A stretch of DNA of 64,000 nucleotides from Aliivibrio wodanis (GTDB lineage: Bacteria > Pseudomonadota > Gammaproteobacteria > Enterobacterales > Vibrionaceae): assembly GCA_000953695.1 (NCBI GenBank), contig LN554846.1, positions 2,542,001-2,606,000 of the forward strand. Direction: 5' to 3'. The position numbers were made by a program, and so were the translations under genes. Each line of letters starts with the position of its first letter. Position 1 is the first letter of the stretch. The notes below the pieces were generated by a model, which did not search any database, was not told where the DNA came from, and saw only the letters and a list, made by a program, of their open reading frames with translations. Of this stretch, positions 38,452 through 47,807 are shown in pieces.

Positions 38452-39488
38452 TAAAAACCAACATTTGTAATCGTAACTTTCTTTGTAACTTCATCTGGTT
38501 CAACAATACCTTGAGCAATAATTTTCTTCGCATTTTGCTCCATTGTCTGCATCCCAAAAGAAGAACCGGTTTGAATAATCGAATACATCTGAGCGACTTT
38601 ATCTTCACGGATTAAGTTACGAATAGCAGGTGTCGCAATCATCACTTCATGGCACGCAACACGACCACCACCAATGCGTTTTAATAACGTTTGAGCTACT
38701 ACCGCTTTTAACGACTCAGACAACATAGAGCGAACCATTGATTTATCACTACCAGGAAACACATCAATAATACGGTCAATGGTTTTAGCAGCAGAGCTCG
38801 TGTGCAAAGTACCAAAAACCAAGTGACCCGTTTCTGCAGCTGTTAATGCCAAACTAATGGTTTCTTGATCTCGAAGCTCTCCGACCAAAATAACATCGGG
38901 ATCTTCACGCAGTGCTGAACGTAACGCCGCTTTAAAACTATGCGTATCACGATGAACTTCACGTTGGTTTATCAAACATTTTTTATTCTTGTGAACAAAC
39001 TCAATCGGATCTTCAATGGTTAATATATGTTTATTATCGTTCTCATTAATATAATCAACCATTGCTGCCAATGTTGTAGATTTACCCGAACCTGTTGGCC
39101 CGGTAATTAATACTAACCCTTTTTGATATTTAGCAATCTCTGTAAAAATCTCAGGGGCTGCTAATTGCTCTAATGATGGAATATCAACCGGAATGGTACG
39201 AAAAACAGCTGCGCATCCGCGTGACTGATTAAATGCATTAACACGAAAACGGCCAACACTCGGCAGCTCAAATGAGAAATCGACTTCTAATTTTTCTTCA
39301 AACTCACTACGCTGTGCATCATTCATAATATCGGTAACTAAACGATGAACATCTGCGTGCGTAAAATCCGGTAAGGTTAGTTTACGAACTTCACCGTCAA
39401 CACGTACCATAGGAGGAACTCCAGCTGATAGGTGTAGATCTGACGCGTTTTGTTTTACACTAAAGTCCAGTAGTTCTGTGATATCCAT
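38451..39488 (-). CDS. pilT: Type IV pilus retraction ATPase PilT
   Basis: PilT powers retraction of type IV pili, giving twitching motility and DNA uptake. From ATG 39488 (GAGGG seven bases upstream) it is 345 residues, the usual size; the longer frame from 39602 would run into yggS. Walker A ITGPTGSGKSTTLAAM, Walker B VILVGELRDQETISLALTAA and the His box GHLVFGTLHTSSA are present, with the AIRNLIREDK C-terminal motif. It is divergent from yggS with only 24 bases between starts, so their promoters overlap the coding ends. Confidence 0.97.
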   Translation of the reverse strand: MDITELLDFSVKQNASDLHLSAGVPPMVRVDGEVRKLTLPDFTHADVHRLVTDIMNDAQRSEFEEKLEVDFSFELPSVGRFRVNAFNQSRGCAAVFRTIPVDIPSLEQLAAPEIFTEIAKYQKGLVLITGPTGSGKSTTLAAMVDYINENDNKHILTIEDPIEFVHKNKKCLINQREVHRDTHSFKAALRSALREDPDVILVGELRDQETISLALTAAETGHLVFGTLHTSSAAKTIDRIIDVFPGSDKSMVRSMLSESLKAVVAQTLLKRIGGGRVACHEVMIATPAIRNLIREDKVAQMYSIIQTGSSFGMQTMEQNAKKIIAQGIVEPDEVTKKVTITNVGF

Positions 39489-39512
39489 AATTTTCCCTCG
39501 GTAATCGTTTCT

Positions 39513-40223
39513 ATGACTAGTATCAAACAAAATATCCACCAAATCACTCTTCAGATAGAGAATAGCATTCAAAACTGTGGTCGACGCCCAAATTCGGTGC
39601 AATTACTCGCAGTAAGTAAAACAAAACCTATCGAGTTGCTCGAACAAGCAATAAATATTGGTCAGCGTGCATTTGGTGAAAATTACGTGCAAGAAGGTGT
39701 TGAGAAAGTTCAATATTTTCAACAGCACCATGCTGATATTCAATTAGAGTGGCACTTTATTGGTCCAATTCAATCAAATAAAACCCGCCCTATCGCTGAG
39801 CACTTTGACTGGGTTCATTCTGTTGAGCGCCTAAAAATTGCACAACGCCTTAATGAGCAACGTCCAGACAACCTTGGTGAACTAAATGTTCTTATTCAGG
39901 TCAATATCAGCTCAGAAGAGAGTAAATCAGGAACGACTTCTGAAGAAGTTATGGAACTGGCTGCTGCTATCAATGAGATGCCAAACCTAACATTACGCGG
40001 ATTGATGTCGATCCCTGCGAATGTCTCTAATTACGATGAACAACTGGCTGCATTTACACAACTTGCTTCCATTCAAAATCAATTACGCGCACAATATCCT
40101 CAAGTGGATACCCTATCAATGGGAATGAGTGGTGATATGGATGCAGCCATTGAAGCTGGCTCAACAATGGTTCGAATTGGCACTGCTATTTTTGGTGCCA
40201 GAGACTATAAAAATAAAGAATAA
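39513..40223 (+). CDS. yggS: PLP-homeostasis protein YggS
   Basis: This pyridoxal-phosphate-binding protein has no known catalytic activity and keeps vitamin B6 and amino-acid pools balanced. The 236 residues form an alanine-racemase-like barrel with the PLP lysine in LLAVSKTKP (about 28-36), WHFIGPIQSNKTR (about 81) and the phosphate-binding MGMSGDMDAAIEAGSTMVRI near the C terminus. It starts the yggS-proC-yggT-yggU run, as in many gammaproteobacteria. Confidence 0.95.
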   Translation: MTSIKQNIHQITLQIENSIQNCGRRPNSVQLLAVSKTKPIELLEQAINIGQRAFGENYVQEGVEKVQYFQQHHADIQLEWHFIGPIQSNKTRPIAEHFDWVHSVERLKIAQRLNEQRPDNLGELNVLIQVNISSEESKSGTTSEEVMELAAAINEMPNLTLRGLMSIPANVSNYDEQLAAFTQLASIQNQLRAQYPQVDTLSMGMSGDMDAAIEAGSTMVRIGTAIFGARDYKNKE

Positions 40224-40281
40224 CCTCAACTCGAATGATACCAATCTCAAGATAACGATAGGTATAAAGTAAGGAAGACGA

Positions 40282-41100
40282 ATGGAACATCGCAATATTG
40301 CTTTTATTGGTGCGGGCAACATGACTCACTCTATTATTGCCGGCTTGATTAACAGTGGTTACCCTAAAGAAAAAATCACCGCGACAAATCCAAGTACTGG
40401 TAAGCTTGAACATTTAGAAAAATGTTATGGCATTAATACTTCTACTGATAATATTTCTGCGGCTAAAAATGCAGACGTCGTTGTTCTTGCGGTAAAACCA
40501 CAAATGATGGCAACGGCTGCTGAGCGACTACAAGGCATCGATTTTTCTACTAAACTAGTGATTTCTATTGCGGCTGGTATTTCAGCACAGCGTTTAAACG
40601 AAATGTTTGCCACAACATTAAACCTAGTTCGAGTCATGCCAAATACTCCTGCATTAGTGGGCAAGGGCATGAGTGGTCTGTTTGCAGTCGAACATATCTC
40701 AGAACAAGACAAAATCTATGCTGGTAACTTGCTTTCAGCAGTCGGTGAAGTCTGTTGGGTTGAGAAAGAATCAGGCATTAATTCTGTTATTGCGGCAGCA
40801 GGAAGCGCTCCAGCGTATTTCTTCTTATTTATGGAAGCGATGCAAACAGAAGCAATTAAACAAGGTTTTGATGAAGAAACCGCTCGCCTATTAGTACAAC
40901 AAGCGGCTCTTGGTGCTGCTGAAATGGTAGTAGCAACCCCTGAAACAGAACTATCAACACTGCGTGAGCAAGTCACTTCAAAAGGTGGCACTACCGCAGA
41001 AGCACTACGCACGTTTAATGAACACAACCTGCAAGATATTGTCGCTAAAGCAATGCAAGCCGCAGTCTCTCGTGCAGAAGAGATGGAATCGTTATTTTAA
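40282..41100 (+). CDS. proC: Pyrroline-5-carboxylate reductase
   Basis: ProC reduces pyrroline-5-carboxylate to proline with NADPH, the last step of proline synthesis. The 272 residues show the Rossmann start IAFIGAGNMTHSIIAGL, VVLAVKPQMM, LVRVMPNTPALVGKGMSGL (about 115-133) and the C-terminal dimer domain with GSAPAYFFLFMEAM and TSKGGTTAEALRTF. AAGGAAG lies eight bases upstream of the ATG. Located 58 bases after yggS. Confidence 0.97.
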   Translation: MEHRNIAFIGAGNMTHSIIAGLINSGYPKEKITATNPSTGKLEHLEKCYGINTSTDNISAAKNADVVVLAVKPQMMATAAERLQGIDFSTKLVISIAAGISAQRLNEMFATTLNLVRVMPNTPALVGKGMSGLFAVEHISEQDKIYAGNLLSAVGEVCWVEKESGINSVIAAAGSAPAYFFLFMEAMQTEAIKQGFDEETARLLVQQAALGAAEMVVATPETELSTLREQVTSKGGTTAEALRTFNEHNLQDIVAKAMQAAVSRAEEMESLF

Positions 41101-41162
41101 GATAACCTTCTCTACTCAATTACTCTATTTACAAAACCAATGATTTTTAAGGTTAATAAACT

Positions 41163-41717
41163 ATGAATGCAATGAGCTTTTTAATCTCGACCGTTTTTGA
41201 TTTATACATCATGGTCGTGATCCTACGAATTTGGTTACAAGTTGCCCGCGCTGACTTTTATAATCCATTTTCACAATTTATCGTAAAAGCGACACAACCA
41301 ATCGTCTCTCCTTTACGCCGTGTTATCCCATCGATTGGTAGCTTAGACTTAGCCACCGTATTATTCGCTTATGTACTGTGTGTTGTGAAGTTCGTTGCTC
41401 TACAATTAGTCGTATCAGGCGGTGTTGCTTTTGGCCCTGAGTTTTTATTCATAGGTTTGATTGCCCTTGCTAAAGCCGCTGGTGGTTTGTTGTTCTGGAT
41501 CTTATTAGTTCGCGCTATCCTGAGCTGGGTGAGCCAAGGTCGCAGCCCAATTGAATACGTTATGCACCAATTAACAGAACCAATGCTTACTCCTATTCGT
41601 AAAATCCTTCCTCAAATGGGTGGGTTAGATTTAAGCGTATTAGTGCTATTTATCGTACTCCAATTTGCTAACTTCTTGATGGGCGATCTAATTGGTCCTA
41701 TTTGGTACAGCTTGTAA
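41163..41717 (+). CDS. yggT: YggT-family inner-membrane protein
   Basis: A 184-residue membrane protein made of two tandem YggT units, each with a hydrophobic helix pair and the motif [20 protein letters not shown] (about 36-55) or [20 protein letters not shown] (about 139-158). Relatives are tied to osmotic stress and cell division site proteins, but the exact role is unsettled. It lies between proC and yggU in conserved order. Confidence 0.9.
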   Translation: MNAMSFLISTVFDLYIMVVILRIWLQVARADFYNPFSQFIVKATQPIVSPLRRVIPSIGSLDLATVLFAYVLCVVKFVALQLVVSGGVAFGPEFLFIGLIALAKAAGGLLFWILLVRAILSWVSQGRSPIEYVMHQLTEPMLTPIRKILPQMGGLDLSVLVLFIVLQFANFLMGDLIGPIWYSL

Positions 41718-41724
41718 TCTAGCT

Positions 41725-42018
41725 ATGCCAGTTAAATACGATAATGATGATTTGATCTTACGACTGTATTTACAACCTAAAGCCAGTCGAGATCAAATTG
41801 TAGGAATACATGGTGAAGAGCTAAAAATAGCGATTACCGCCCCTCCAGTCGATGGAAAGGCAAACGCACATTTAATTAAGTACTTCTCCAAATTGTTTAA
41901 AGTCGCTAAAGGAAAAATTACGGTAGAGAAAGGAGAACTGAATCGTCACAAGCAAGTTCGAATTCATTCACCAGACATTATTCCAGAAGCAATCAAGCAA
42001 CTGCTACCATCAAAATAA
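41725..42018 (+). CDS. yggU: YggU/DUF167-family protein
   Basis: A 97-residue small protein of the DUF167 family with the motif [20 protein letters not shown] and then [20 protein letters not shown]. Function unknown. The ATG at 41725 lies seven bases after the yggT stop; the ORF from 41692 overlaps yggT and is less likely. A short terminator (42025-42050) follows, so the next genes may be a separate unit. Confidence 0.9.
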   Translation: MPVKYDNDDLILRLYLQPKASRDQIVGIHGEELKIAITAPPVDGKANAHLIKYFSKLFKVAKGKITVEKGELNRHKQVRIHSPDIIPEAIKQLLPSK

Positions 42019-42024
42019 TACGAA

Positions 42025-42050
42025 TGCCGAGTTAATCCTCGGCTTTTTTA
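42025..42050 (+). terminator. Terminator after yggU
   Basis: GCCGAG and CTCGGC pair with a 6-base loop, followed by six T. Confidence 0.8.
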
Positions 42051-42079
42051 TATGGAAATCTTTTTATATGAGGATCGTT

Positions 42080-42511
42080 ATGAAAAAAATAATCTTACTT
42101 TTGTCCCTATTTCTTTTTAGCTTACCCACTTTTGCAGGACAATTTGTACAAATTAAAAATGTAGAGGTTCATTACTCTGCGTTTAACTCAACCTTTCTTA
42201 CACCAAAGGTAGCTCGTGCTTATCAATTAAAACGCTCAGGTTACAATGCCTTAATTAATATTAGCGTCTTAGATATATCACAAGCCGGTAAGCCTGCTAT
42301 CCCTGCAAAGATTACAGGCAGCGCTAAGAATTTACTCGGCCAAACAAAAACGTTAACCTTCCGTGAAATTAAAGAGAAAAATGCAATTTACTACATTGCA
42401 GAGCTGCCAATTACTAACGAAGAAACCTTTCGCTTTGATATCGATGTATCTGCCGATACCAAAGGCGCTGGTAAATTAAAATTCAATCAAAAATTTTACG
42501 TAGAAGAATAA
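42080..42511 (+). CDS. DUF4426-family periplasmic protein
   Basis: A 143-residue protein from ATG 42080 (GAGGATC upstream) with a clear signal peptide, [19 protein letters not shown]. The mature domain resembles DUF4426, with [20 protein letters not shown] (about 24-43) and a beta-rich remainder. No function is known to me. It lies between yggU and rdgB, a position such proteins often occupy in Vibrionaceae. The family call is from motif memory. Confidence 0.75.
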   Translation: MKKIILLLSLFLFSLPTFAGQFVQIKNVEVHYSAFNSTFLTPKVARAYQLKRSGYNALINISVLDISQAGKPAIPAKITGSAKNLLGQTKTLTFREIKEKNAIYYIAELPITNEETFRFDIDVSADTKGAGKLKFNQKFYVEE

Positions 42512-42521
42512 GAGAATCATT

Positions 42522-43118
42522 ATGAGCAAAATCGTATTAGCAACAGGCAACCAAGGTAAGGTTCGTGAAATGGCAGATGTTCTGTCTGACTTTGGGTTTG
42601 ATGTGGTTGCACAAAGTGAATTCAACGTCTCTGACGTAGCAGAAACAGGTACAACCTTCATTGAGAATGCCATTATTAAAGCGCGTCATGCGGCTAAAGA
42701 AACAGGATTACCTGCGATTGCTGATGATTCAGGCCTAGAGGTCGACGTATTAAATGGGGCACCAGGTGTGTATTCAGCTCGTTATTCAGGTGAAGGCGCT
42801 ACCGACCAAAAGAACATCGATAAGATGCTAGCAGCAATGGAAGGTATCCCAGCAGAAAAACGTACTGCACGCTTTCATTGTGTTTTAGTTCTAATGAAGC
42901 ATGAGAACGATCCTACGCCGCTAATTTGCCACGGTTCATGGGAAGGTCACATTACCACTGAACAGCAAGGTGAGAATGGCTTTGGTTATGATCCAATCTT
43001 TTGGGTAAGTGAAGATAACTGTTCTTCTGCAGAGCTTGAACCTGCGCGTAAAAAGCAGCTTTCTCACCGTGGACAAGCGCTTAAGAAACTGTTTTCAGCA
43101 TTAAAAGAAGGTCAATAA
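42522..43118 (+). CDS. rdgB: XTP/dITP pyrophosphatase
   Basis: RdgB hydrolyses non-canonical purine triphosphates (XTP, dITP, ITP), cleaning the nucleotide pool. The 198 residues carry the family start [40 protein letters not shown] (about 66-85) and GFGYDPIFW (about 150). It lies directly before hemW, the pair seen in E. coli. Confidence 0.97.
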   Translation: MSKIVLATGNQGKVREMADVLSDFGFDVVAQSEFNVSDVAETGTTFIENAIIKARHAAKETGLPAIADDSGLEVDVLNGAPGVYSARYSGEGATDQKNIDKMLAAMEGIPAEKRTARFHCVLVLMKHENDPTPLICHGSWEGHITTEQQGENGFGYDPIFWVSEDNCSSAELEPARKKQLSHRGQALKKLFSALKEGQ

Positions 43119-43121
43119 TTG

Positions 43122-44282
43122 ATGCTAGTTCCACCACCACTTAGCTTATACATTCATATTCCATGGTGTATTCAAAAATGCCCATATTGCGATTTCAATT
43201 CTCATGCTTTGAAAACGACAATCCCTGAAGCACAATACATTTCGGCGTTAATTGACGATCTTGATACCGATCTTGCACGTTATGATATGCAAAACGAATC
43301 CCGTAAGCTGCACTCTATTTTTATTGGTGGTGGTACACCAAGCTTAATTACTGCTCCTGAAATTAAACGCTTACTGATCGAAGTTGAAAAACGCTTACCC
43401 TTTGCTGATGACATTGAAATCACGATGGAAGCGAATCCTGGAACTGTAGAGGCAGGTCGATTCATTGAATACCGTGAAGCGGGTGTTAACCGTATCTCTA
43501 TTGGCGTGCAAAGCTTCCAACAAGAAAAATTGGAAAAACTGGGACGTATTCACGGTAAAGATGAAGCGATTCGCGCTGCTCGCCTTGCTCATGAAGCCGG
43601 ATTAAATAGCTTCAACCTTGATTTAATGCATGGCCTACCGAACCAAAGTATTGATGATGCGTTATCTGATTTAAAACAAGCGATAGCGCTTAGCCCTCCA
43701 CATTTATCGTGGTATCAGCTGACTATTGAACCAAATACGGTGTTTTACTATAAGCCACCAACCTTGCCAGATGACGATGATTTATGGGATATTTTTGAAC
43801 AAGGCCACCAAATTCTTGCTGACGCCGGTTATGTTCAATATGAGATTTCAGGCTACAGTAAAGTCGGTTATCAATGTCGTCATAATTTGAATTACTGGCG
43901 CTTTGGCGACTATTTAGGTATTGGTTGTGGGGCTCATGGCAAACTGAGTTTTGCTGATGGTCGCATTGTTCGAACCACTAAAATCAAGCACCCACGCGGC
44001 TTCTTAGATTTAATGAAACCTTACTTAATTGACGAACAAGAGGTTGCGGATCACGATAGACCTTTTGAGTTCTTTATGAACCGTTTTCGTCTGTTAGAAG
44101 CGTGCCCTAAACAAGATTTCATTGATAAAACCGGATTAGGTTTTGAGTCGATTCAAGAGACGATTGATTGGGCGAAAGAGAAAAAATATCTCAATGAAAC
44201 CGAAACGCATTGGCAGATCACTGAGCACGGCAAGTTGTTTTTGAATGATTTGCTGGAAGCGTTTGTGAGTGATGAGGACTAA
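43122..44282 (+). CDS. hemW: Radical SAM heme chaperone HemW
   Basis: HemW binds heme and a [4Fe-4S] cluster and delivers heme to respiratory enzymes; it was long mistaken for an oxygen-independent coproporphyrinogen oxidase. The 386 residues from ATG 43122 have the radical SAM motif CIQKCPYCDF (CxxxCxxC, about 16-23), the FIGGGTPSL loop and a C-terminal HemN_C domain. HemW lacks the extra N-terminal cysteine region of true HemN. Only three bases separate it from the rdgB stop. It ends at a family B repeat. Confidence 0.95.
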   Translation: MLVPPPLSLYIHIPWCIQKCPYCDFNSHALKTTIPEAQYISALIDDLDTDLARYDMQNESRKLHSIFIGGGTPSLITAPEIKRLLIEVEKRLPFADDIEITMEANPGTVEAGRFIEYREAGVNRISIGVQSFQQEKLEKLGRIHGKDEAIRAARLAHEAGLNSFNLDLMHGLPNQSIDDALSDLKQAIALSPPHLSWYQLTIEPNTVFYYKPPTLPDDDDLWDIFEQGHQILADAGYVQYEISGYSKVGYQCRHNLNYWRFGDYLGIGCGAHGKLSFADGRIVRTTKIKHPRGFLDLMKPYLIDEQEVADHDRPFEFFMNRFRLLEACPKQDFIDKTGLGFESIQETIDWAKEKKYLNETETHWQITEHGKLFLNDLLEAFVSDED

Positions 44283-44386
44283 GAGCAGGGTTCAGATCGC
44301 TTCGCTTAAAGGTTTCAGTAAGAGCTTAAACATCTTTTCCTGAAACCTTTAGGGAGCTTGCGACCGTCCTGAAACCTGCTCTTATC
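44283..44386. repeat. Intergenic inverted-repeat element, family B copy 2
   Basis: Between convergent hemW and glsA. Left arm 44283-44321 contains GAGCAGGGTTCAGATCGCTT then CGCTTAAAGGTTTCAG. Right arm 44340-44386 contains CTGAAACCTTTAGGGAGCTT then GCGACCGTCCTGAAACCTG. The arms are imperfect inverses over about 40 bases, so the transcript can fold into a long hairpin, probably ending both genes. Confidence 0.8.
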
Positions 44387-45307
44387 TTAAAATATCGAAC
44401 GACCAATACGCTCAGAAAGCAATTCTAATGCTTGAGTTCCTGCTAGCGAGTTACCTGATGGGTCTAATTCTGGAGACCATACAGCAATCGTCATCTCACC
44501 CGGCACAATGGCAATAATCCCACCACCGACACCTGATTTCCCGGGCATACCAACACGATAAGCAAACTCTCCGGCACCATCATATAAGCCACAAGTTGCC
44601 ATTAATGCATTAATTTGTTTACTCTGCATTGGCGTTACGATGAACTCATTCGTCTCAGGTTGAATGCCTTTATTGGCTAAATAACCAAACGTTCTTGCTA
44701 AATCAACACAGCTCATGTTCAACGCACAAGCATGAAAATAGTTTTTTAATACCGGCATCACTTCATTGTCGAAGTTACCAAATGAACGCATTAAATAGGC
44801 AATAGAAGCATTTCGATCGCTATGATCCATTTCCGAATTAGCCACTGCACGATCATAAATAATATGTTCATTACCTGATAACTTACGCACAAATTCCAAT
44901 AAGCGATGCTTGGGTGCAGAAAAACGACTATGCAGCATATCGGCAATAACAATAGCCCCAGCATTAATAAATGGATTACGAGGAACCCCCTGCTCCATCT
45001 CAAGTTGGATCAACGAATTAAATGCCTGTCCAGAGGGCTCTTTTCCGACTCGTTGCCATAACTCTTCTGGTTGATATAACTCCATTGCCAGCGTCAGGCT
45101 TAGTGCTTTTGAAATCGATTGAATAGAAAACTGTTCTTGCGCATCTCCTGCTGTGAACATCTCACCATCATTGGTATACACTGCAATACCAAGTTTATCA
45201 CTTGATACACAGGCGAGTGCAGGAATATAGTCGGCAACTTTCCCTTGTCCAATAAGAGGACGAACTTCATCCAAAATATCTTCTAATATCTGTTTTGTTG
45301 GCTTCAT
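44387..45307 (-). CDS. glsA: Glutaminase
   Basis: This serine-dependent glutaminase hydrolyses glutamine to glutamate and ammonia. The 306 residues match the bacterial glutaminase family length, with the catalytic Ser-x-x-Lys in [13 protein letters not shown] (about 60-72), [19 protein letters not shown] (about 109) and the [20 protein letters not shown] region near the C terminus. In E. coli the equivalent stand-alone gene is glsB (yneH), so the symbol could be either. It is convergent with hemW. Confidence 0.95.
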   Translation of the reverse strand: MKPTKQILEDILDEVRPLIGQGKVADYIPALACVSSDKLGIAVYTNDGEMFTAGDAQEQFSIQSISKALSLTLAMELYQPEELWQRVGKEPSGQAFNSLIQLEMEQGVPRNPFINAGAIVIADMLHSRFSAPKHRLLEFVRKLSGNEHIIYDRAVANSEMDHSDRNASIAYLMRSFGNFDNEVMPVLKNYFHACALNMSCVDLARTFGYLANKGIQPETNEFIVTPMQSKQINALMATCGLYDGAGEFAYRVGMPGKSGVGGGIIAIVPGEMTIAVWSPELDPSGNSLAGTQALELLSERIGRSIF

Positions 45308-45334
45308 ATCTTTTACTTCCTTTCACAGCAGGGA

Positions 45335-45364
45335 CAAAAAAGCCAACACAGAGGTTGGCTTTAA
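45335..45364 (-). terminator. Terminator of trmB
   Basis: On the minus strand AAAGCCAAC and GTTGGCTTT pair with a 6-base loop and a T6 tract, between trmB and glsA. Confidence 0.85.
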
Positions 45365-45437
45365 TATTTATTTAGATTGGCATCAGAGCCATGCAGCGCT
45401 TATCGTGCGCTGTCATACAGCATGGTAAACCTACTGA

Positions 45438-46154
45438 TTATGCGTTGCGACGGAATTTAATATCCCATACGCCATGGCCTAAACGATGACCACGTGCTTC
45501 AAATTTTGTTAATGGACGCTCATCTGGACGAGGAATAAAATCGCCATCAGTTGCGATATTCTCATAACCTGGTGCCGCATTCATAACGTCAACCATGTGT
45601 TCTGAGTAATTTTCCCAGTCTGTTGCCATGTGGAAGATACCGCCGTCAATCAGCTTAGGACGGATCATCTCAGCAAACTCAGCCTTAACGATACGACGCT
45701 TATGGTGACGCGCTTTATGCCATGGGTCAGGGAAGAATAGTTGTAATGTATTTACCGATGAATCAGGGATCATCGATTCAAATACTTCTACCGCATCGTG
45801 ACACATAACACGTAAGTTAGTTACGCCAGCTTCTTTTGCTGCTGCAAGACAAGCACCAACGCCCGGACGGTGAACTTCAATACCTAAGAAGTTTTTCTCA
45901 GGAGCATTCTGTGCCATCTCAACCAAAGATGCACCCATACCAAAACCGATTTCTAAAACGACAGGGTTGTTGTTACCAAACACCTCGTTCCAGTCAAGCA
46001 TTTGCTCAACAAAATCGATGCCCATGGTAGACCAGCACTCAGTAATCGCGCCTTCTTGGCCTTTCGTTAAACGTCCTTCGCGGCGTACAAAGCTGCGAAT
46101 TTTACGAACGATTTTACCTTCTTCGGTAAAGTCGTTTTTAGTCACTTCAGTCAT
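45438..46154 (-). CDS. trmB: tRNA (guanine-N7) methyltransferase
   Basis: TrmB makes 7-methylguanosine at position 46 of tRNAs. The 238 residues show the SAM motif [18 protein letters not shown] (about 65-82), [16 protein letters not shown] and the [17 protein letters not shown] catalytic stretch (about 140-156), with the closing [19 protein letters not shown]. It is divergent from mutY across a 219-base gap, the same arrangement as in E. coli. Confidence 0.97.
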   Translation of the reverse strand: MTEVTKNDFTEEGKIVRKIRSFVRREGRLTKGQEGAITECWSTMGIDFVEQMLDWNEVFGNNNPVVLEIGFGMGASLVEMAQNAPEKNFLGIEVHRPGVGACLAAAKEAGVTNLRVMCHDAVEVFESMIPDSSVNTLQLFFPDPWHKARHHKRRIVKAEFAEMIRPKLIDGGIFHMATDWENYSEHMVDVMNAAPGYENIATDGDFIPRPDERPLTKFEARGHRLGHGVWDIKFRRNA

Positions 46155-46373
46155 GATTGGATAACCTGGTTATTCTCTGAACAAGGATTGTGGATCCGGC
46201 ATTATCCAAAGTTTAGCCCAGTGTTCAAGTATTATCTTTGCTTTTCTCTATAAACAAGCTTAATTAAGGCAATTCTTTACCTGAACTAATAACCCTATTT
46301 TCTATCGGGTGTACAAAACCATCACAGTATGATGTGATCCATTCTTAATTATAAAAATGTAATCGAGCATGTC

Positions 46374-47426
46374 ATGACTTCTTTCTCTCACGCCATTTTA
46401 GAGTGGTACGACAATTACGGCCGTAAGACGTTACCTTGGCAATTAGAAAAAACGCCTTATAAAGTATGGTTATCTGAAATCATGCTTCAACAAACCCAAG
46501 TAACTACCGTTATCCCTTATTTCGAACGTTTCATGGCTCGCTTTCCAACCGTTGTTGATTTAGCAAACGCAGAGCAAGATGAAGTGCTGCATTTATGGAC
46601 CGGACTTGGTTACTACGCTCGAGCTCGAAATTTACATAAAACAGCACAGATCATCGCTGAGCAATATAATGGTAAATTCCCTGAAACGATTGAAGAAGTT
46701 ATTGCTCTGCCGGGAATAGGCCGATCTACAGCGGGTGCTGTGCTGTCACTTTCTCTCAAGCAACGCCACCCTATTTTAGATGGCAATGTGAAACGTACCC
46801 TTTCTCGTTGCTTTGCCATTGAGGGATGGTCTGGTAAGAAATCAGTCGAAAATGCCATGTGGGAAATAGCAGAAGAACATACACCAGAGTTAGGCGTTGA
46901 ACGCTACAATCAAGCCATGATGGATATGGGGGCTATGGTCTGTACTCGTTCTAAGCCTAAGTGTGAGATTTGCCCAGTGAATGATCTTTGCCAAGCCAAA
47001 GCGCAAGATCGCCAATTAGACTTCCCAACTAAAAAACCCAAAAAAGACAAGCCAACTAAAGAGGCATGGTTTGCTATCTACTATCACGATGGTGAAGTCT
47101 TATTAGAACAACGACCTCAAACAGGAATTTGGGGTGGCTTATACTGCTTTCCTGAAAAACCAGAAAATACCTTAAATGATTTATCTGATCACTATGGTAT
47201 GGATGTGAAATCAAGCCAGCAATTAATTGCTTTTCGTCATACCTTTAGCCATTACCACTTAGATATCACTCCTGTACTTATCACTCTGAGTAAGAAACCT
47301 GATATGGTGATGGAAGGAACGCGTGGAGTTTGGTATAACTTATCTCAACCAATGACGGTAGGATTAGCAGCGCCAGTTCAAAAACTGTTAGATGCCTTAC
47401 CGTTCGAAATTTCTAATGGAGAATAA
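46374..47426 (+). CDS. mutY: Adenine DNA glycosylase MutY
   Basis: MutY removes adenine mispaired with 8-oxoguanine. The 350 residues show the catalytic Glu region [20 protein letters not shown] (about 36-55), the helix-hairpin-helix [15 protein letters not shown] (about 117-131), LDGNVKR with the catalytic Asp, and the iron-sulphur cluster cysteines in [17 protein letters not shown] (C-x6-C-x2-C-x5-C). A C-terminal Nudix-like domain recognises 8-oxoG. yggX follows after two bases. Confidence 0.98.
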   Translation: MTSFSHAILEWYDNYGRKTLPWQLEKTPYKVWLSEIMLQQTQVTTVIPYFERFMARFPTVVDLANAEQDEVLHLWTGLGYYARARNLHKTAQIIAEQYNGKFPETIEEVIALPGIGRSTAGAVLSLSLKQRHPILDGNVKRTLSRCFAIEGWSGKKSVENAMWEIAEEHTPELGVERYNQAMMDMGAMVCTRSKPKCEICPVNDLCQAKAQDRQLDFPTKKPKKDKPTKEAWFAIYYHDGEVLLEQRPQTGIWGGLYCFPEKPENTLNDLSDHYGMDVKSSQQLIAFRHTFSHYHLDITPVLITLSKKPDMVMEGTRGVWYNLSQPMTVGLAAPVQKLLDALPFEISNGE

Positions 47427-47428
47427 CC

Positions 47429-47701
47429 ATGAGTCGCACTGTATTTTGCGTTCTTTTAAATAAAGAAGCCGATGGCCTAGATTTTCAACTTTACCCAGGT
47501 GAACTAGGTAAGCGTATTTTTGACAACATCTCCAAAGAAGCGTGGGGCCAATGGCAACATAAACAAACTATGCTTATTAATGAAAAGAAACTGAACATGA
47601 TGGATCCAGAGCACCGCAAACTACTGGAAACGGAAATGGAAGGTTTCTTATTTGATGGCAAAGAAGTCATCATTGATGGTTACACACCACCAAGCGCATA
47701 A
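47429..47701 (+). CDS. yggX: Probable Fe(2+)-trafficking protein YggX
   Basis: YggX protects iron-sulphur enzymes from oxidative damage and may deliver ferrous iron. The 90 residues contain the conserved [17 protein letters not shown] start with its single cysteine, [15 protein letters not shown] and [14 protein letters not shown]. It is co-transcribed with mutY, itself an iron-sulphur enzyme, and followed by a terminator and mltC, the E. coli order. Confidence 0.97.
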   Translation: MSRTVFCVLLNKEADGLDFQLYPGELGKRIFDNISKEAWGQWQHKQTMLINEKKLNMMDPEHRKLLETEMEGFLFDGKEVIIDGYTPPSA

Positions 47702-47710
47702 ATTATTATA

Positions 47711-47742
47711 AATAAAGCAGTCTAATGGCTGCTTTATTTTTA
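47711..47742 (+). terminator. Terminator after yggX
   Basis: AATAAAGCAG and CTGCTTTATT pair with an 8-base loop followed by a T-rich run. Confidence 0.85.
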
Positions 47743-47807
47743 TCTGTTTCAGCTATTTATCTCTTAGCCGTTAACCTTATTATCGAATTCTTACCTATAT
47801 TGTCTTT

